DNA of 42,959 nucleotides from JAKANM01 sp964356495 (GCA_964356495.1 CAYHHR010000005.1:1-42959); one strand, 5' to 3'. Numbered from the stretch's first letter, positions 7,512 through 16,225 are shown. Notes: generated by a model not told the origin, from the sequence alone. Numbers and translations: made by a program.

Positions 7512-7946
7512 ATGCAAATAATCACCCACTCGGAACAAGAAACCAAGGACCTTGCCAAAAAAATCGCCGCCAAATTATCCGGCGGTATGATTTTGTGTCT
7601 TTATGGGGAACTTGGCGCCGGCAAAACAACGTTCGTGAAAGGTTTGGCGAAGGGGCTCGGCATTAAGGACAATATCACCAGCCCGACCTTTGCTTTGATG
7701 AACTTCTATAAAATCCGAAATCCGAAATCCGAAATCCGAAATCTGGTTCACATCGACACCTACAGATTAAAAAATGAAGAGGAACTGATCCAAATTGGCG
7801 CCGAGGACTATGTTGGCGCGCCGGATAGCATCACGGTGATCGAATGGCCGGAAAAAATCATTAATCTTCTCAAAAACAAAAAAGTGGTCAGGGTTTACCT
7901 TGACCACGCTTCCGATAGTGAGAGGAAAATTAAGGTTGAGAGCTAG
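7512..7946 (+). CDS. tsaE: tRNA threonylcarbamoyladenosine biosynthesis ATPase TsaE
   Basis: 144 residues. Walker A is GELGAGKTT (residues 32-40), followed by NITSPTF, the HIDTYRL strand and VIEWPEK, the usual TsaE landmarks. It drives the ATP-dependent step of t6A formation on tRNAs reading ANN codons, with TsaB and TsaD, which are not in this window. Residues 67-77 (KIRNPKSEIRN) are encoded by a 7-base tandem repeat at 7711-7743 and are not part of the family; they sit in the loop before the HIDTYRL strand. Divergent from gatC. Confidence 0.93.
   Translation: MQIITHSEQETKDLAKKIAAKLSGGMILCLYGELGAGKTTFVKGLAKGLGIKDNITSPTFALMNFYKIRNPKSEIRNLVHIDTYRLKNEEELIQIGAEDYVGAPDSITVIEWPEKIINLLKNKKVVRVYLDHASDSERKIKVES
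7711..7743. repeat. 7-base tandem repeat (unit ATCCGAA) inside tsaE
   Basis: About four and a half copies of the unit. It is the same repeat, on the opposite genomic strand but in the same coding frame, as in gatA 1.5 kb away; three units (21 bases) keep frame and code NPKSEIR. Confidence 0.8.
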
Positions 7947-7962
7947 AAAGCGAATTCAAAAT

Positions 7963-8340
7963 TTATTTCTTTTTAAGATTCCTTCCGACCTTATCGACGA
8001 TTTCCTGCAGCGACCAATCCGCTTTCACCAAATAATCAAACGCGCCGCTTTCCAGGGCGTCCGACACTTTCTCGACGCTATTAAGATTGGTGAGAAGAAT
8101 TACAGAGGCCTTCTTACCCCAGGCATCCTTGCGCAGACGCTGAAGCATCGTCATGCCATCCATGACCGGCATAATAATGTCCAGCAGGATCATATCCGGC
8201 TGCTCGAGCAAGGCTGTTTTAAGGCCTACCGCTCCATCCTTCGCAGTCACTACTTTATACCCTTCCTTGGTGAATTTCTCAACTAACACATTGAGCAACG
8301 CCACGTCGTCCTCTACGATTAAGATTTTTTTCTTTCCCAT
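7963..8340 (-). CDS. Response regulator, receiver domain only
   Basis: 125 residues forming one complete CheY-like receiver: acidic pocket D11-D12, phospho-acceptor D54 (LLDIIMP), T84 (VILLTN) and K106 (YLVKAD). There is no output domain, so it must signal by protein contact or pass phosphate on. It lies 33 bases downstream of the histidine kinase gene on the same strand and is its likely partner. The ATG at 8340 gives the usual MGKKKILIVEDD start. Confidence 0.9.
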   Translation of the reverse strand: MGKKKILIVEDDVALLNVLVEKFTKEGYKVVTAKDGAVGLKTALLEQPDMILLDIIMPVMDGMTMLQRLRKDAWGKKASVILLTNLNSVEKVSDALESGAFDYLVKADWSLQEIVDKVGRNLKKK

Positions 8341-8373
8341 AAGATCATCTATGTGATTTAAAATTAAACTCGA

Positions 8374-9675
8374 CTAATAGATTTTTTTGCCTTTCATGCC
8401 TGAGAGAGGAATGCTGATATAAAAGGTTGAACCGACGTTTTCCTCCGACTCGAACCAAACTTGTCCTCCGATCGAACCAAGTATGGTTTTTACCAAATAA
8501 AGCCCAAGACCGGTCCCCTCGGTGTCTTTTATACGGACATTATCAGCCCGGAAAAACTTCTTAAAGACTTCTTTTTTCTGTTTTTCAGGTATACCAAGGC
8601 CGTTATCGGCGACACTTATCCGCACGTCCTTTTCCAATAATTTTACTTCCACCTTCACAACCCCGCGCTCTCGCGAATACTTTATGGCATTTGAAATGAT
8701 ATTTAGAAAAATGAAACTCGTCAATTTTATATCTAGTAACAGCTTCGGGATTTCCTTGTCGCATGTATACGATAGATCAATCTTACTCTTAATCAAGCTT
8801 GGTTTCAACTCCTTGATTACACTATCTAAAATTCCACATAAGTCAGCCATTTCCGAGTTTATTTCAAAGGTTCCAAGTTCCATCCTTGATACGTCAAGCA
8901 AACTATTCACCAATTCAACCATTCGACGGGTCCCGCTGGAAACTTCCCTCAAGTACTCATCTTGTTTTTTTGTCAGCTTGCCGACATCGCCGTTAAGCAA
9001 AAGCTCCGTGTACCAGCTGATAGCGGTAAGAGGTGTCCTTAGTTGATGCGATGCCAGGGAAACAAACTCCGTCTTCGACCGATCGAGCGCGACGTCTTTG
9101 GTTATATCTCTCTCAATAGCCACAAAAAAAATCGGATCGCCCTGCTCGTCAAAAATTGGAGAAATAGTAATGTCGATCGCTACATCATACATTTCTCCAT
9201 TTTTTCTTTTATTTTTAATCATCCCCCTAAACATCTTTTTATCAAATTTAATGGTTTTCCACATTTTTTCGTAAAATTCTTTTTCCATATGGTGACCCCA
9301 TAATTGACCGGCCTTTTTCCCAACCACTTCGCTGACCTTATAGCCGGTAACCAATTCCACCGCATTGTTGGCATACACTACTGTTCCCTCCTTGTCAGTG
9401 ATAAAAATGTTATCCGAGGAGCCGTCGACCGCCGCCTTGAATTTTTCCAGCTCTTTAAGCGTAACGTCTTCAGATACGAATTTTTTATTCGCGATAAAAC
9501 CTAAAATTAAAAGAACAAGCAATTCACCGGCTGTGAATATTAATTGCGTCAACTCAGCGATAATCAGCTTGCCGTTTTCACTTCTTCCAACAAAAAAATA
9601 ATGCGCGACCCCGTTAAGTAGTATCAGGAGCGCTGAAATACTGGTAATAGCTTTAAATAAATTGGCTACCTTCAT
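8374..9675 (-). CDS. Membrane-bound PAS sensor histidine kinase
   Basis: 433 residues. Two N-terminal transmembrane helices (about 8-29 and 38-62) enclose only a short outside loop. A PAS domain follows (about 75-195, FKAAVDGSSDNIFITDKEG to ERDITKD). The HisKA box is FVSLASHQLRTPLTA with phospho-acceptor H210. The catalytic domain has N box NIISNAIKYS, G1 box DNGLGIP and G2 box GTGLGLYLVK. The tiny external loop means that sensing is probably within the membrane or by the cytoplasmic PAS domain. Its partner is the receiver protein downstream. The promoter region (9676-9731) contains two direct ATGTTAC repeats 16 bases apart that could bind a regulator. Confidence 0.93.
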   Translation of the reverse strand: MKVANLFKAITSISALLILLNGVAHYFFVGRSENGKLIIAELTQLIFTAGELLVLLILGFIANKKFVSEDVTLKELEKFKAAVDGSSDNIFITDKEGTVVYANNAVELVTGYKVSEVVGKKAGQLWGHHMEKEFYEKMWKTIKFDKKMFRGMIKNKRKNGEMYDVAIDITISPIFDEQGDPIFFVAIERDITKDVALDRSKTEFVSLASHQLRTPLTAISWYTELLLNGDVGKLTKKQDEYLREVSSGTRRMVELVNSLLDVSRMELGTFEINSEMADLCGILDSVIKELKPSLIKSKIDLSYTCDKEIPKLLLDIKLTSFIFLNIISNAIKYSRERGVVKVEVKLLEKDVRISVADNGLGIPEKQKKEVFKKFFRADNVRIKDTEGTGLGLYLVKTILGSIGGQVWFESEENVGSTFYISIPLSGMKGKKIY

Positions 9676-9731
9676 AAACTACCGCGATAATCAAAATGTA
9701 ACATTTCATAATAGTAACATATTTTCCCCGT

Positions 9732-10835
9732 CTAAACAAAGTATTCCAACATCTTAGCTATCCACTCCTTCAGATGATGCGACCAGTTTCGTTGTCGAAA
9801 TTTTTCCATATTAAGCAGTTCAGCCTTGGACTTCAGATCATTAAAAAGAACATTCAGCTCATCCACCATTCTATCGTCGGTAAACGAAACCGCGCTTTCT
9901 TCCTGATGAGTGAATGACCGCGGCGTTAGATTAATACTCCCAACCATGCCAAGTTTTTTATCCACGGTCAGCGCTTTGCCATGGTGCATATTTGGCAAAA
10001 GATAAATATCGGCGCCGGCTCTGGTGGTAAGTTCGAAGTAAGTCCGCGAGATCAGCTCCATCAGGCGCACGTCCGACCGGAGCGGCAAAAAAATATTAAC
10101 CTTCACGCCGCGCTTCTTCGCAAGCTCAAGCGCTTTTAAAAATTTCCGATCCGGAACATAATACGGGGTCAAAAGGTTAACGGTTTCTTTGGCCATCGCG
10201 AGCGCCTTCAAAAAAAAGCGCTTACTGCGGGGCGTGACCGCGCCGGTCGGCGAGTGAACAATAAAGCGAAGCTTTTCTCGCCATAGCGGGATCAGCTCCT
10301 CCAGTTTCGGATGAAGCAAACGACGGACATTGCGTCGCTTGCCGCCGGAGGAAATATAACTCTTCGCGAAGCCGCGCAAAAGCGGACGCGCGAGTCCCCC
10401 GGTCAGCTTAACGTAAATATCATCCCAAGTTGTAAATTCCGCCTTTACATTAACGCCGCCGAGAAACACCACTTCCTCGTCCACGATGAGAACCTTTCGG
10501 TGGTTGCGTCGCATCAGGCGGCTGACCCAACCACTCAGCCTAAACGATGGACCGGTCGGACTGAATTTGAGGAGTTCGATCCCGGCTTCGGCGCAAGCTC
10601 TCTCGGCGCTTGAAGAAAATTCAGAGCTTCCCATCGCATCAATGATAAGCTTTACTTCAACACCCGCTTTTGCTTTTATCACCAACGCGTCAATAAATTT
10701 TTTACCAATCTGATCGTCGACAAAAATATAAATTTCCCAAAAAATTGATATTTGAGCATCCACGATCGCTTGATACATCGCGTCCCAGGCTTCGGAAGTA
10801 GTTTTATAAAACTGATACGTGAAACCATCGGACAT
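9732..10835 (-). CDS. Phospholipase-D family protein, cardiolipin synthase-like
   Basis: 367 residues with two HKD motifs: H112-K114-D119 (HRKVLIVD, then FLGGVN) and H285-K287-D292 (HGKALTVD, then GSINLTPRS). This pair and the spacing fit bacterial cardiolipin synthases, which join two phosphatidylglycerols. The two N-terminal transmembrane helices of ClsA are absent, so it resembles the shorter ClsB-like type and would be a peripheral membrane enzyme. It is 32 bases downstream of the flavoprotein gene on the same strand. A general transphosphatidylase or phospholipase D is the alternative. Confidence 0.82.
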   Translation of the reverse strand: MSDGFTYQFYKTTSEAWDAMYQAIVDAQISIFWEIYIFVDDQIGKKFIDALVIKAKAGVEVKLIIDAMGSSEFSSSAERACAEAGIELLKFSPTGPSFRLSGWVSRLMRRNHRKVLIVDEEVVFLGGVNVKAEFTTWDDIYVKLTGGLARPLLRGFAKSYISSGGKRRNVRRLLHPKLEELIPLWREKLRFIVHSPTGAVTPRSKRFFLKALAMAKETVNLLTPYYVPDRKFLKALELAKKRGVKVNIFLPLRSDVRLMELISRTYFELTTRAGADIYLLPNMHHGKALTVDKKLGMVGSINLTPRSFTHQEESAVSFTDDRMVDELNVLFNDLKSKAELLNMEKFRQRNWSHHLKEWIAKMLEYFV

Positions 10836-10867
10836 AACCTATCTACTATACTCTGTATAAATAATAA

Positions 10868-12793
10868 TTATATAGCCAATGCCGCCAGGGCGCCTTCGAG
10901 TACCGCATCAGTCACACGGCGCGGTGAAACAGCATCGCCGACGACCACGGTATTTTCAACGAATTGCTTTAGCTCTTCTGCCAGCCCATTATTGGGGTAT
11001 GAACCGAGGCAAAGGACGATGGTTTTGGCCGGGATAGACCCGGCTCCGGCCGCGTTTTCAACCTGGACAGATTTCGATCCAATCTCCATAACTTTAGTAT
11101 TGTTTTCAATTTTCACTCCCAATTTTTTCAGACGAATAAGTAACAGCGCCCGTTCGTCCATCGGCGCCTCAAGCGCTATCTGAGCGGCCTGCTCCACGAT
11201 CGTCACCGCGTGCCCGCGCTTCGCAAGGTACTCGGCAGTTTGAGCGCCGGCGCAACCGCCGCCAACTACCACGACATCACCCTTGGCCCGCTTCTTTCCT
11301 TCCAATAAATCACGGGCGATAATAACATTCGCACCATCAATGCCAGAAATTTTTGGCTGTCCAGGAGACGAACCGACCGCCACGATGATCGCGTCCGGCT
11401 GTTCCTTCTCTGCCATTTTTGACGTATACTCGCTATCCAAATGTACCTCCACCCGCAACCGTTTTATATCTCGCGTCAAGGTTTCTCGAAATTCATTCCA
11501 CCCCTCGCGGTACGGCGCGGCGCCAGCGGCAAATAACTGTCCGCCTAAATATTTGCTTTTCTCATATAACAAAACACGATGACCGCGCGACGCGGCCGCC
11601 CTCGCCGCTGAAAGTCCTGCCGGCCCGCCTCCCACGACCACGACGGTTTTCTTTTTTCCGATGGGCTTACTGAACATCTCTTCACGGCCGTTTGCCGGAT
11701 TCACCGTGCACCAGACATCCTGTTGCGCGAACAGACGACTAATACACCCTTGATTGCACGCGATACAGGGATTGATTTCGTTTAATTTTCCAGACTGAAC
11801 CTTGTTTGGCCATTCCGGATCAGCGAGAAGCGTCCGCCCGATGGCGACGAAATCAGCTTGTTTCTCCGCGATAATTTTTTCAGCCATTTTCGGATCGCGA
11901 ATTTTGCCAACCGCGATCACCGGAATAGTTACCGCGCGTTTTATTCCCGCCGCGAGCTGAACCAAAGGTCCATCAGCCACTGCCATCGGTGGAATCATCA
12001 ACCCCTCCGGATACGAGGCATAGTTTCCAATTGAAACATGAATAGCGTCAACACCGGCTTCCTCCAGGCGTTTCGCGATGACCACAGTCTCCGTCAAAGT
12101 AAGTCCGCCTGGAACCAACTCGTCCGCCGACAAACGAATGATGACCGGAAAATCCCCGCCAACTGATTTACGAATTGCCGCGATGACGTCCAGAGCGAAT
12201 TTCAATCGTTTTTCTTCTGACCCGCCATATTCATCGGCGCGCTGGTTGCTAAACGGCGACAAAAACTGAGTAATAAGGTAACCGTGTGCGCCATGAACTT
12301 CCACAAAATCACAGCCGGCATTTTTGGCACGGAGGGCCGCTTCAGCGAACTGCTGAACAAGTTTCTTAATTTCCGGCACGGTTAGTTCCTTTGGCATCTC
12401 ACCAGTGAGGGGCTCCCGAATTGCTGACGGAGCGACAGACTGAAAGCCAGAATTTTTTTGCGAGGTTTGCCGGCCGGCATGATAGAGCTGAGGGCCAATC
12501 ACGGCGCCATGCGCGTGAGCCATCGCCACTAGGCGCTTCAGCCCGGGCAGAACGCTATCAGAATGAACGCCAAGCTGATTCACAAAACCCTTTCCTTCGG
12601 GAGAAATAAAACTGGCCTCCAAAATCATCATTCCCACTCCGCCCTCAGCGATCCGTTTAATATGGTCAACATACCGTTCGGTAACCAGGCCATCCTTGTC
12701 GGCATAGTTGCGCACCATCGGCGGCATCACCAGCCGGTTCTTAGTTTTCATCGTGCCGATAACGCCCTCTGAAAATAACCTGACGAATTTCAT
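10868..12793 (-). CDS. Old-yellow-enzyme-type NADH:flavin oxidoreductase with Fe-S and FAD domains
   Basis: 641 residues, the full length of the 2,4-dienoyl-CoA reductase / 2-enoate reductase family. Domain order: FMN-binding TIM barrel (1-330, with HGAHGYLITQFLSP at 168-181), a four-cysteine [4Fe-4S] site (C343, C346, C350, C362), an FAD GxGxxG motif (GGGPAGLSAA, 388-397) and an NAD(P) motif (VVGGGCAGAQTAEY, about 505-520). Electrons would pass from NAD(P)H through FAD and the cluster to FMN and on to an activated C=C bond. Substrate unknown. The gene is divergent from the SGNH hydrolase; a TATAAT box is visible 40 bases upstream. Such a large redox enzyme is uncommon in minimal genomes. Confidence 0.9.
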   Translation of the reverse strand: MKFVRLFSEGVIGTMKTKNRLVMPPMVRNYADKDGLVTERYVDHIKRIAEGGVGMMILEASFISPEGKGFVNQLGVHSDSVLPGLKRLVAMAHAHGAVIGPQLYHAGRQTSQKNSGFQSVAPSAIREPLTGEMPKELTVPEIKKLVQQFAEAALRAKNAGCDFVEVHGAHGYLITQFLSPFSNQRADEYGGSEEKRLKFALDVIAAIRKSVGGDFPVIIRLSADELVPGGLTLTETVVIAKRLEEAGVDAIHVSIGNYASYPEGLMIPPMAVADGPLVQLAAGIKRAVTIPVIAVGKIRDPKMAEKIIAEKQADFVAIGRTLLADPEWPNKVQSGKLNEINPCIACNQGCISRLFAQQDVWCTVNPANGREEMFSKPIGKKKTVVVVGGGPAGLSAARAAASRGHRVLLYEKSKYLGGQLFAAGAAPYREGWNEFRETLTRDIKRLRVEVHLDSEYTSKMAEKEQPDAIIVAVGSSPGQPKISGIDGANVIIARDLLEGKKRAKGDVVVVGGGCAGAQTAEYLAKRGHAVTIVEQAAQIALEAPMDERALLLIRLKKLGVKIENNTKVMEIGSKSVQVENAAGAGSIPAKTIVLCLGSYPNNGLAEELKQFVENTVVVGDAVSPRRVTDAVLEGALAALAI

Positions 12794-12911
12794 AGATACT
12801 TTTTACTCATTATTATACTTTATATCTTAGCACAATCTTCATCTTTTTAGTATGTTATTCACCTGATATGATATACTACGAAACGTTAAAGTCCGCCGAA
12901 TCGTTATTATC

Positions 12912-13658
12912 ATGAAGTACCTTATTTTATTTTTAGTGGTGACAGCCGGTCTTATTTTATATCTTAATCGATCTTACGCGCATATTTTTTCTTTTCTAAA
13001 CGCCAATAACCCTGGCACCCCCACCACACATATGTCCATCGTAATCCCGGCCCCATCCCCCACCTCATCGTCGCGTCTAAAGTACGTCGCCCTTGGCGAT
13101 AGTCTCACCGCCGGCGCCGGCGCGGCAACGGAAGCAGAATCATACCCATATCGTCTAGCAAAGCTTCTGGCTGAAAAACGCGGCGCCGAAGTAATTTTGG
13201 AGAATTTAGGACAACCCGGCGCCACGACAATTAATGTTTTAAACCAACAAGTGCCACTGGTTGCCGCACTTCATCCTGACATTGTCACACTATTGATCGG
13301 TGTTAACGACCTGCACAATCAAATGCCGTCGGATTTATTTAAAAAAAACCTGACAGCCATTGTCGACGGACTTTCTAGTTCCACAAAACATCTGAATATT
13401 ATTACGATCCCCTACCTCGGAAACAGCTCGGCTTTTATGCCGCCATACCAGACATATTATGACCTGCAGACCAAACGCTACAACGATCTGCTACGCGAAG
13501 CGTTATCCGGAAAAAAAGTTTCTTTCATCGATCTATATTCGCTGACGCGCGAGCAGGCGTTCGACGACGCCGGATATTATTCCCCTGACGGTTTTCATCC
13601 ATCCGCTGAAACCTATAATTTTTGGAGTAAACTGCTATATGATCATCTCAATTACTAA
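12912..13658 (+). CDS. SGNH/GDSL hydrolase, membrane-anchored
   Basis: 248 residues. An N-terminal hydrophobic helix (2-18) acts as signal anchor or uncleaved signal, followed by a proline/threonine-rich linker (30-55). The catalytic domain has GDSLTAG with nucleophile S64, the GVND block (oxyanion asparagine) and the late DGFHPS block with D226 and H229. It would remove or transfer an acyl group outside the cytoplasm. The 3' end overlaps the start of the acyltransferase gene by 20 bases, so the pair probably modifies the same surface polymer by O-acylation and deacylation. An extended -10 box (TGATATACT, near 12870) is visible upstream. Confidence 0.88.
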   Translation: MKYLILFLVVTAGLILYLNRSYAHIFSFLNANNPGTPTTHMSIVIPAPSPTSSSRLKYVALGDSLTAGAGAATEAESYPYRLAKLLAEKRGAEVILENLGQPGATTINVLNQQVPLVAALHPDIVTLLIGVNDLHNQMPSDLFKKNLTAIVDGLSSSTKHLNIITIPYLGNSSAFMPPYQTYYDLQTKRYNDLLREALSGKKVSFIDLYSLTREQAFDDAGYYSPDGFHPSAETYNFWSKLLYDHLNY

Positions 13659-14808
13659 CGCCGCGAGAGAAACCGCGGTGGTCGCGTTCGGAATCTTACT
13701 GACGATGGCCATCACGGCGCGCGGCTCCAAACGAAAATCCTTGTTCCCTCTTGAAGTCACCAACGAACTCAAGGGTCTCGCGATTTTGATGATCGTGCTT
13801 TCGCATATCGGATATTTCCTGGTCAGCGACCGCCAATTTTTGGTACCACTTTCAAATTATGCCGGCGTCGGCGTCGATCTATTTTTGGCGTTATCGGGAT
13901 TTGGTTTAGTGGCATCGGCGCTACGGAAACCTCTTTCAGCCGGTCAATTTTATCTTAAACGTCTGCCGCGAATTTATTTGCCGGTGGCGCTGGTTTTGTT
14001 AATTTTTCTAATTTTAGACGCGTTTTTTTTGCACCAAACCTACCCCATCAAAACCACCCTCATGAATCTGGCCGGAATTTTTCCGAGAGCTGATCTCTAT
14101 AATGATATTAATTCGCCCATGTGGTTCATTACTTTCCTCTTGGTTAATTATTTGCTTTTTCCATTTATTTTCCGCCGCCGCTTCCCCGCTCTTTCGGCTT
14201 TGGCGATGACTCTAGCGGTCCTGCTTTTCGACCTCGGCATCCCAAGACTAAATTTGCTCTCGCCAAATCTTAATCAATTTTATAAATTGCATTTTTTATC
14301 CTTTCCGCTCGGCATGCTTTTCGCGGCCTTGCTCAATCAGCCCTCCGCTTTGCTAAAGACGACGATAGACAATCTTCGCTCGAAAATAAAACATCCTTAC
14401 GCCTCAACGGTTCTTCGTTTGGTTGGACTTATTTTTGCCGGGTTTACCCTTTACTATTTTTATTACCATTCACAGGTTGGAAGAGGCTGGCAACTTGAGG
14501 CGGCCGCCAGTCTCGCGAATGTTATCGCGATTTTAGTGATATTTATTTTGAAGAAAATTAATTTTGGCGCGCTGGCTATCTTCGGCGCTTTTTCTTTTGA
14601 AATCTATCTTTTGCATTGGCCTCTGCTCTGGCGTTACAACTTACTGTTCGGACGATTGCCGGCTGGAGTGGCTACGCTAATTTATCTGGGAATTTTTATC
14701 GGCCTCGGATACTTATTTAAAAACCTGATTAATAAAATTTTACGTATTACGAAATACTGCGATATTTATGAAAAAATACATAACGCCGCGCTCAGGATGA
14801 AGAAGTAA
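13639..14808 (+). CDS. Acyltransferase-3 family (OafA-like) membrane protein
   Basis: 389 residues with about ten transmembrane helices. The N-terminal ELKGLAILMIVLSHIGYFL and the following GVGVDLFLALSGFGLV are hallmarks of acyltransferase-3 proteins; the histidine in LSH is the conserved one. A later FEIYLLHWPLLW also fits. These enzymes move acyl groups, often acetyl, onto extracytoplasmic glycans or peptidoglycan. The typical arginine-bearing loop after the second helix (YLKRLPRIYLPV) is present. Overlap with the SGNH gene upstream indicates translational coupling; some family members have the SGNH domain fused, here it is separate. Confidence 0.9.
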   Translation: MIISITNAARETAVVAFGILLTMAITARGSKRKSLFPLEVTNELKGLAILMIVLSHIGYFLVSDRQFLVPLSNYAGVGVDLFLALSGFGLVASALRKPLSAGQFYLKRLPRIYLPVALVLLIFLILDAFFLHQTYPIKTTLMNLAGIFPRADLYNDINSPMWFITFLLVNYLLFPFIFRRRFPALSALAMTLAVLLFDLGIPRLNLLSPNLNQFYKLHFLSFPLGMLFAALLNQPSALLKTTIDNLRSKIKHPYASTVLRLVGLIFAGFTLYYFYYHSQVGRGWQLEAAASLANVIAILVIFILKKINFGALAIFGAFSFEIYLLHWPLLWRYNLLFGRLPAGVATLIYLGIFIGLGYLFKNLINKILRITKYCDIYEKIHNAALRMKK

Positions 14809-14827
14809 TTCGGATTGCCGAAAGCCG

Positions 14828-15193
14828 TTATGTTTTTTTAAATCTCACGGTAAAAAGCGGTTCGTAATTATTATTATACTCGTCTGTCACCTGCACAGTC
14901 TCGCCCTTCATCAATTTGGTTAATGCGATGTCGCTCATCATGACCTTGTCAGATTCAAGGTCGATCTTAAAATCATCCAGCTTGTCAAACTCCGATGAAA
15001 ATGACGCCTTGGTGGAATTTTCAATTTGTTTTCTTCGCTCACGGAGAGTTTTAATCTTATCGCCGATCTCTTTATACTCCAATGAAGTATCAAGAGACTC
15101 TTTGTAGGCGTTACGAATATCTTTTTGCTGTTTTTTTATTTCCTGCATGCGATTAAATATTTCCTGGATGTCCTGCATAATTTTTGGGATCAA
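14828..15193 (-). CDS. Hypothetical coiled-coil protein
   Basis: 121 residues, or 116 if the ATG at 15178 (MQDIQEIFNRM) is used. Residues 8-60 are a strongly charged coiled coil; the C-terminal half ends in short strands (ETVQVTDEYNNNYEPLFTVR). No family is recognised. It is convergent with the acyltransferase gene and has its own well-formed promoter. Confidence 0.7.
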   Translation of the reverse strand: MIPKIMQDIQEIFNRMQEIKKQQKDIRNAYKESLDTSLEYKEIGDKIKTLRERRKQIENSTKASFSSEFDKLDDFKIDLESDKVMMSDIALTKLMKGETVQVTDEYNNNYEPLFTVRFKKT

Positions 15194-15212
15194 ATTTAAA
15201 TTTAGTGAGCAT

Positions 15213-15241
15213 ATTATATACTATTTTTTTGGATAGTACAA
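15213..15241 (-). promoter_or_regulatory. Promoter of the coiled-coil protein gene
   Basis: Minus-strand TTGTAC (15241-15236), 17 bases, TATAAT (15218-15213), 20 bases upstream of the start codon at 15193. Confidence 0.65.
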
Positions 15242-15302
15242 TGGATGCAAACTAAATACCCAGCGTGAGCTGGGGATTTGGTGATGTAGACCACTCCATT
15301 GA
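15239..15302. other. Structured non-coding stretch with three nested stems
   Basis: Outer stem CAATGGA (15239-15245) with TCCATTG (15295-15301) encloses a 6-bp hairpin CCCAGC-GTGA-GCTGGG (15259-15274) and a weaker TGGT/ACCA stem-loop. On the minus strand the CCCAGC hairpin is followed by TATTTAGTTT and could end the transcript of the two-gene unit upstream. The remaining bases to 15444 hold no gene; a 12-base palindrome TTGACTTGTCAA and GTCGAAAGTCGAA lie near 15358-15391. Confidence 0.4.
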
Positions 15303-15444
15303 CCGTTGGAACCTTTTCTTTGAAGAGATTAGGTTATGGTCAGCTAAATTACCAGAGTTGACTTGTCAAAAATAGTCGAAAGTCGAATTATATTATTGAA
15401 CTCAAGACTTTTTACTAAAGTATTTGCGTATCATATCATATTGG

Positions 15445-15882
15445 CTATAATAATCCAGAGAAAACATTAATTAGCTCTGATTCGTATTTTATGGCCGAGC
15501 TGATCTCTTCTGCTATTTCTTTTACCATACCTTCGTCTGTGTCTTTCAAACTCAACATAATACCCGTGAATTTCGTGGTATAAAAAGTTACGACAAATCC
15601 TTTGGCTTGACGCAGTTCTTTATTACCATTTATCCAACCGTTTATCTTCATTCTTGCTGTCTCTATGTTTGACGGGAACTGTTTTTCTGTATTTTCTATC
15701 TTTAAATAAATAATGCCATTTTCGTACCTCTCTAAATTAGAAGCCAAACCCGCACACATTCGGTGCCATTTATCAGAACTACGAACATAACTTGAATTTA
15801 TTTTTTCTACACCAGATTCAGAAAGTGTGTTTATATTTTCATTATTCATAGTTTTAATATTATTTATTTTTTCTACACTCAT
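15445..15882 (-). CDS. Hypothetical protein, second gene of the riboswitch-controlled unit
   Basis: 145 residues, mixed alpha/beta, soluble, with no recognised motif. The first 30 residues are asparagine-rich and probably disordered; an internal ATG at 15849 (MNNENINT) could be the real start. Residues 60-110 alternate short strands (GIIYLKIE, GFVVTFYTTKFTGIMLSL) followed by a helix rich in E and I. It overlaps the end of the Cys-rich gene upstream by 23 bases, so the two are translated together and share the SAM-riboswitch leader. Function unknown. Confidence 0.6.
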   Translation of the reverse strand: MSVEKINNIKTMNNENINTLSESGVEKINSSYVRSSDKWHRMCAGLASNLERYENGIIYLKIENTEKQFPSNIETARMKINGWINGNKELRQAKGFVVTFYTTKFTGIMLSLKDTDEGMVKEIAEEISSAIKYESELINVFSGLL

Positions 15883-16153
15883 CGCACGGCCTCATGCCTG
15901 AAAAATACGGCCAATGACCAATACTATTATCCTCCTCATTATAGGAATTTGAAATTGGCCGATGAATTTTATTTTTCTTACACTTTGCACATAGAATGCC
16001 CTCACAAAGACAGGACACGCCGAGATACTCCTCGCTTTTCTCTTTATTTTCCTTATCAAAAGAACCTTCCCAGTTTAAATCCTTATACATTACCTTGCCC
16101 CGATATTCCCCACACACTTCACACCTAACCAAGCCTTCCGGTATTATTTTCAT
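15860..16153 (-). CDS. Small cysteine-rich (zinc-ribbon-like) protein downstream of a SAM riboswitch
   Basis: 97 residues with cysteine pairs at CEVC, CLCEGILCAKC and CDEC, the last two near a lysine-rich turn (KKNKIHRP). This is a zinc-finger pattern, possibly two treble-clef sites, but no named family is recognised. The ATG at 16153 lies 20 bases after the terminator hairpin of the riboswitch, so the gene is the first one controlled by SAM. A methionine or SAM-related role would be expected from the control element but nothing in the protein shows it. Confidence 0.6.
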   Translation of the reverse strand: MKIIPEGLVRCEVCGEYRGKVMYKDLNWEGSFDKENKEKSEEYLGVSCLCEGILCAKCKKNKIHRPISNSYNEEDNSIGHWPYFSGMRPCDECRKNK

Positions 16154-16172
16154 ATTCTTTTGTTTATTAAAT

Positions 16173-16199
16173 AAAAAAACTTTCCCACGCGGAGAAAGT
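16173..16199 (-). terminator. Intrinsic terminator of the SAM riboswitch
   Basis: Minus-strand stem ACTTTC (16199-16194) with GAAAGT (16184-16179) and a run of U (16179-16173). The 5' arm segment 16198-16192 (CTTTCTC) can instead pair with GGGAAAG in the aptamer (16238-16232), so terminator and antiterminator exclude each other. Confidence 0.8.
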
Positions 16200-16225
16200 G
16201 TTTTTGTCCAGAAACAAAAAACGAC

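Noticed and set aside
9676..9731. Response-regulator binding site from two ATGTTAC direct repeats
   Set aside because: The receiver has no DNA-binding domain, so it cannot bind here itself; kept only as a remark in the kinase entry.
15239..15302. A tRNA or tRNA remnant at the left of the island
   Set aside because: A 7-bp closing stem is present but no D arm, anticodon loop or TTCGA-type T arm fits.
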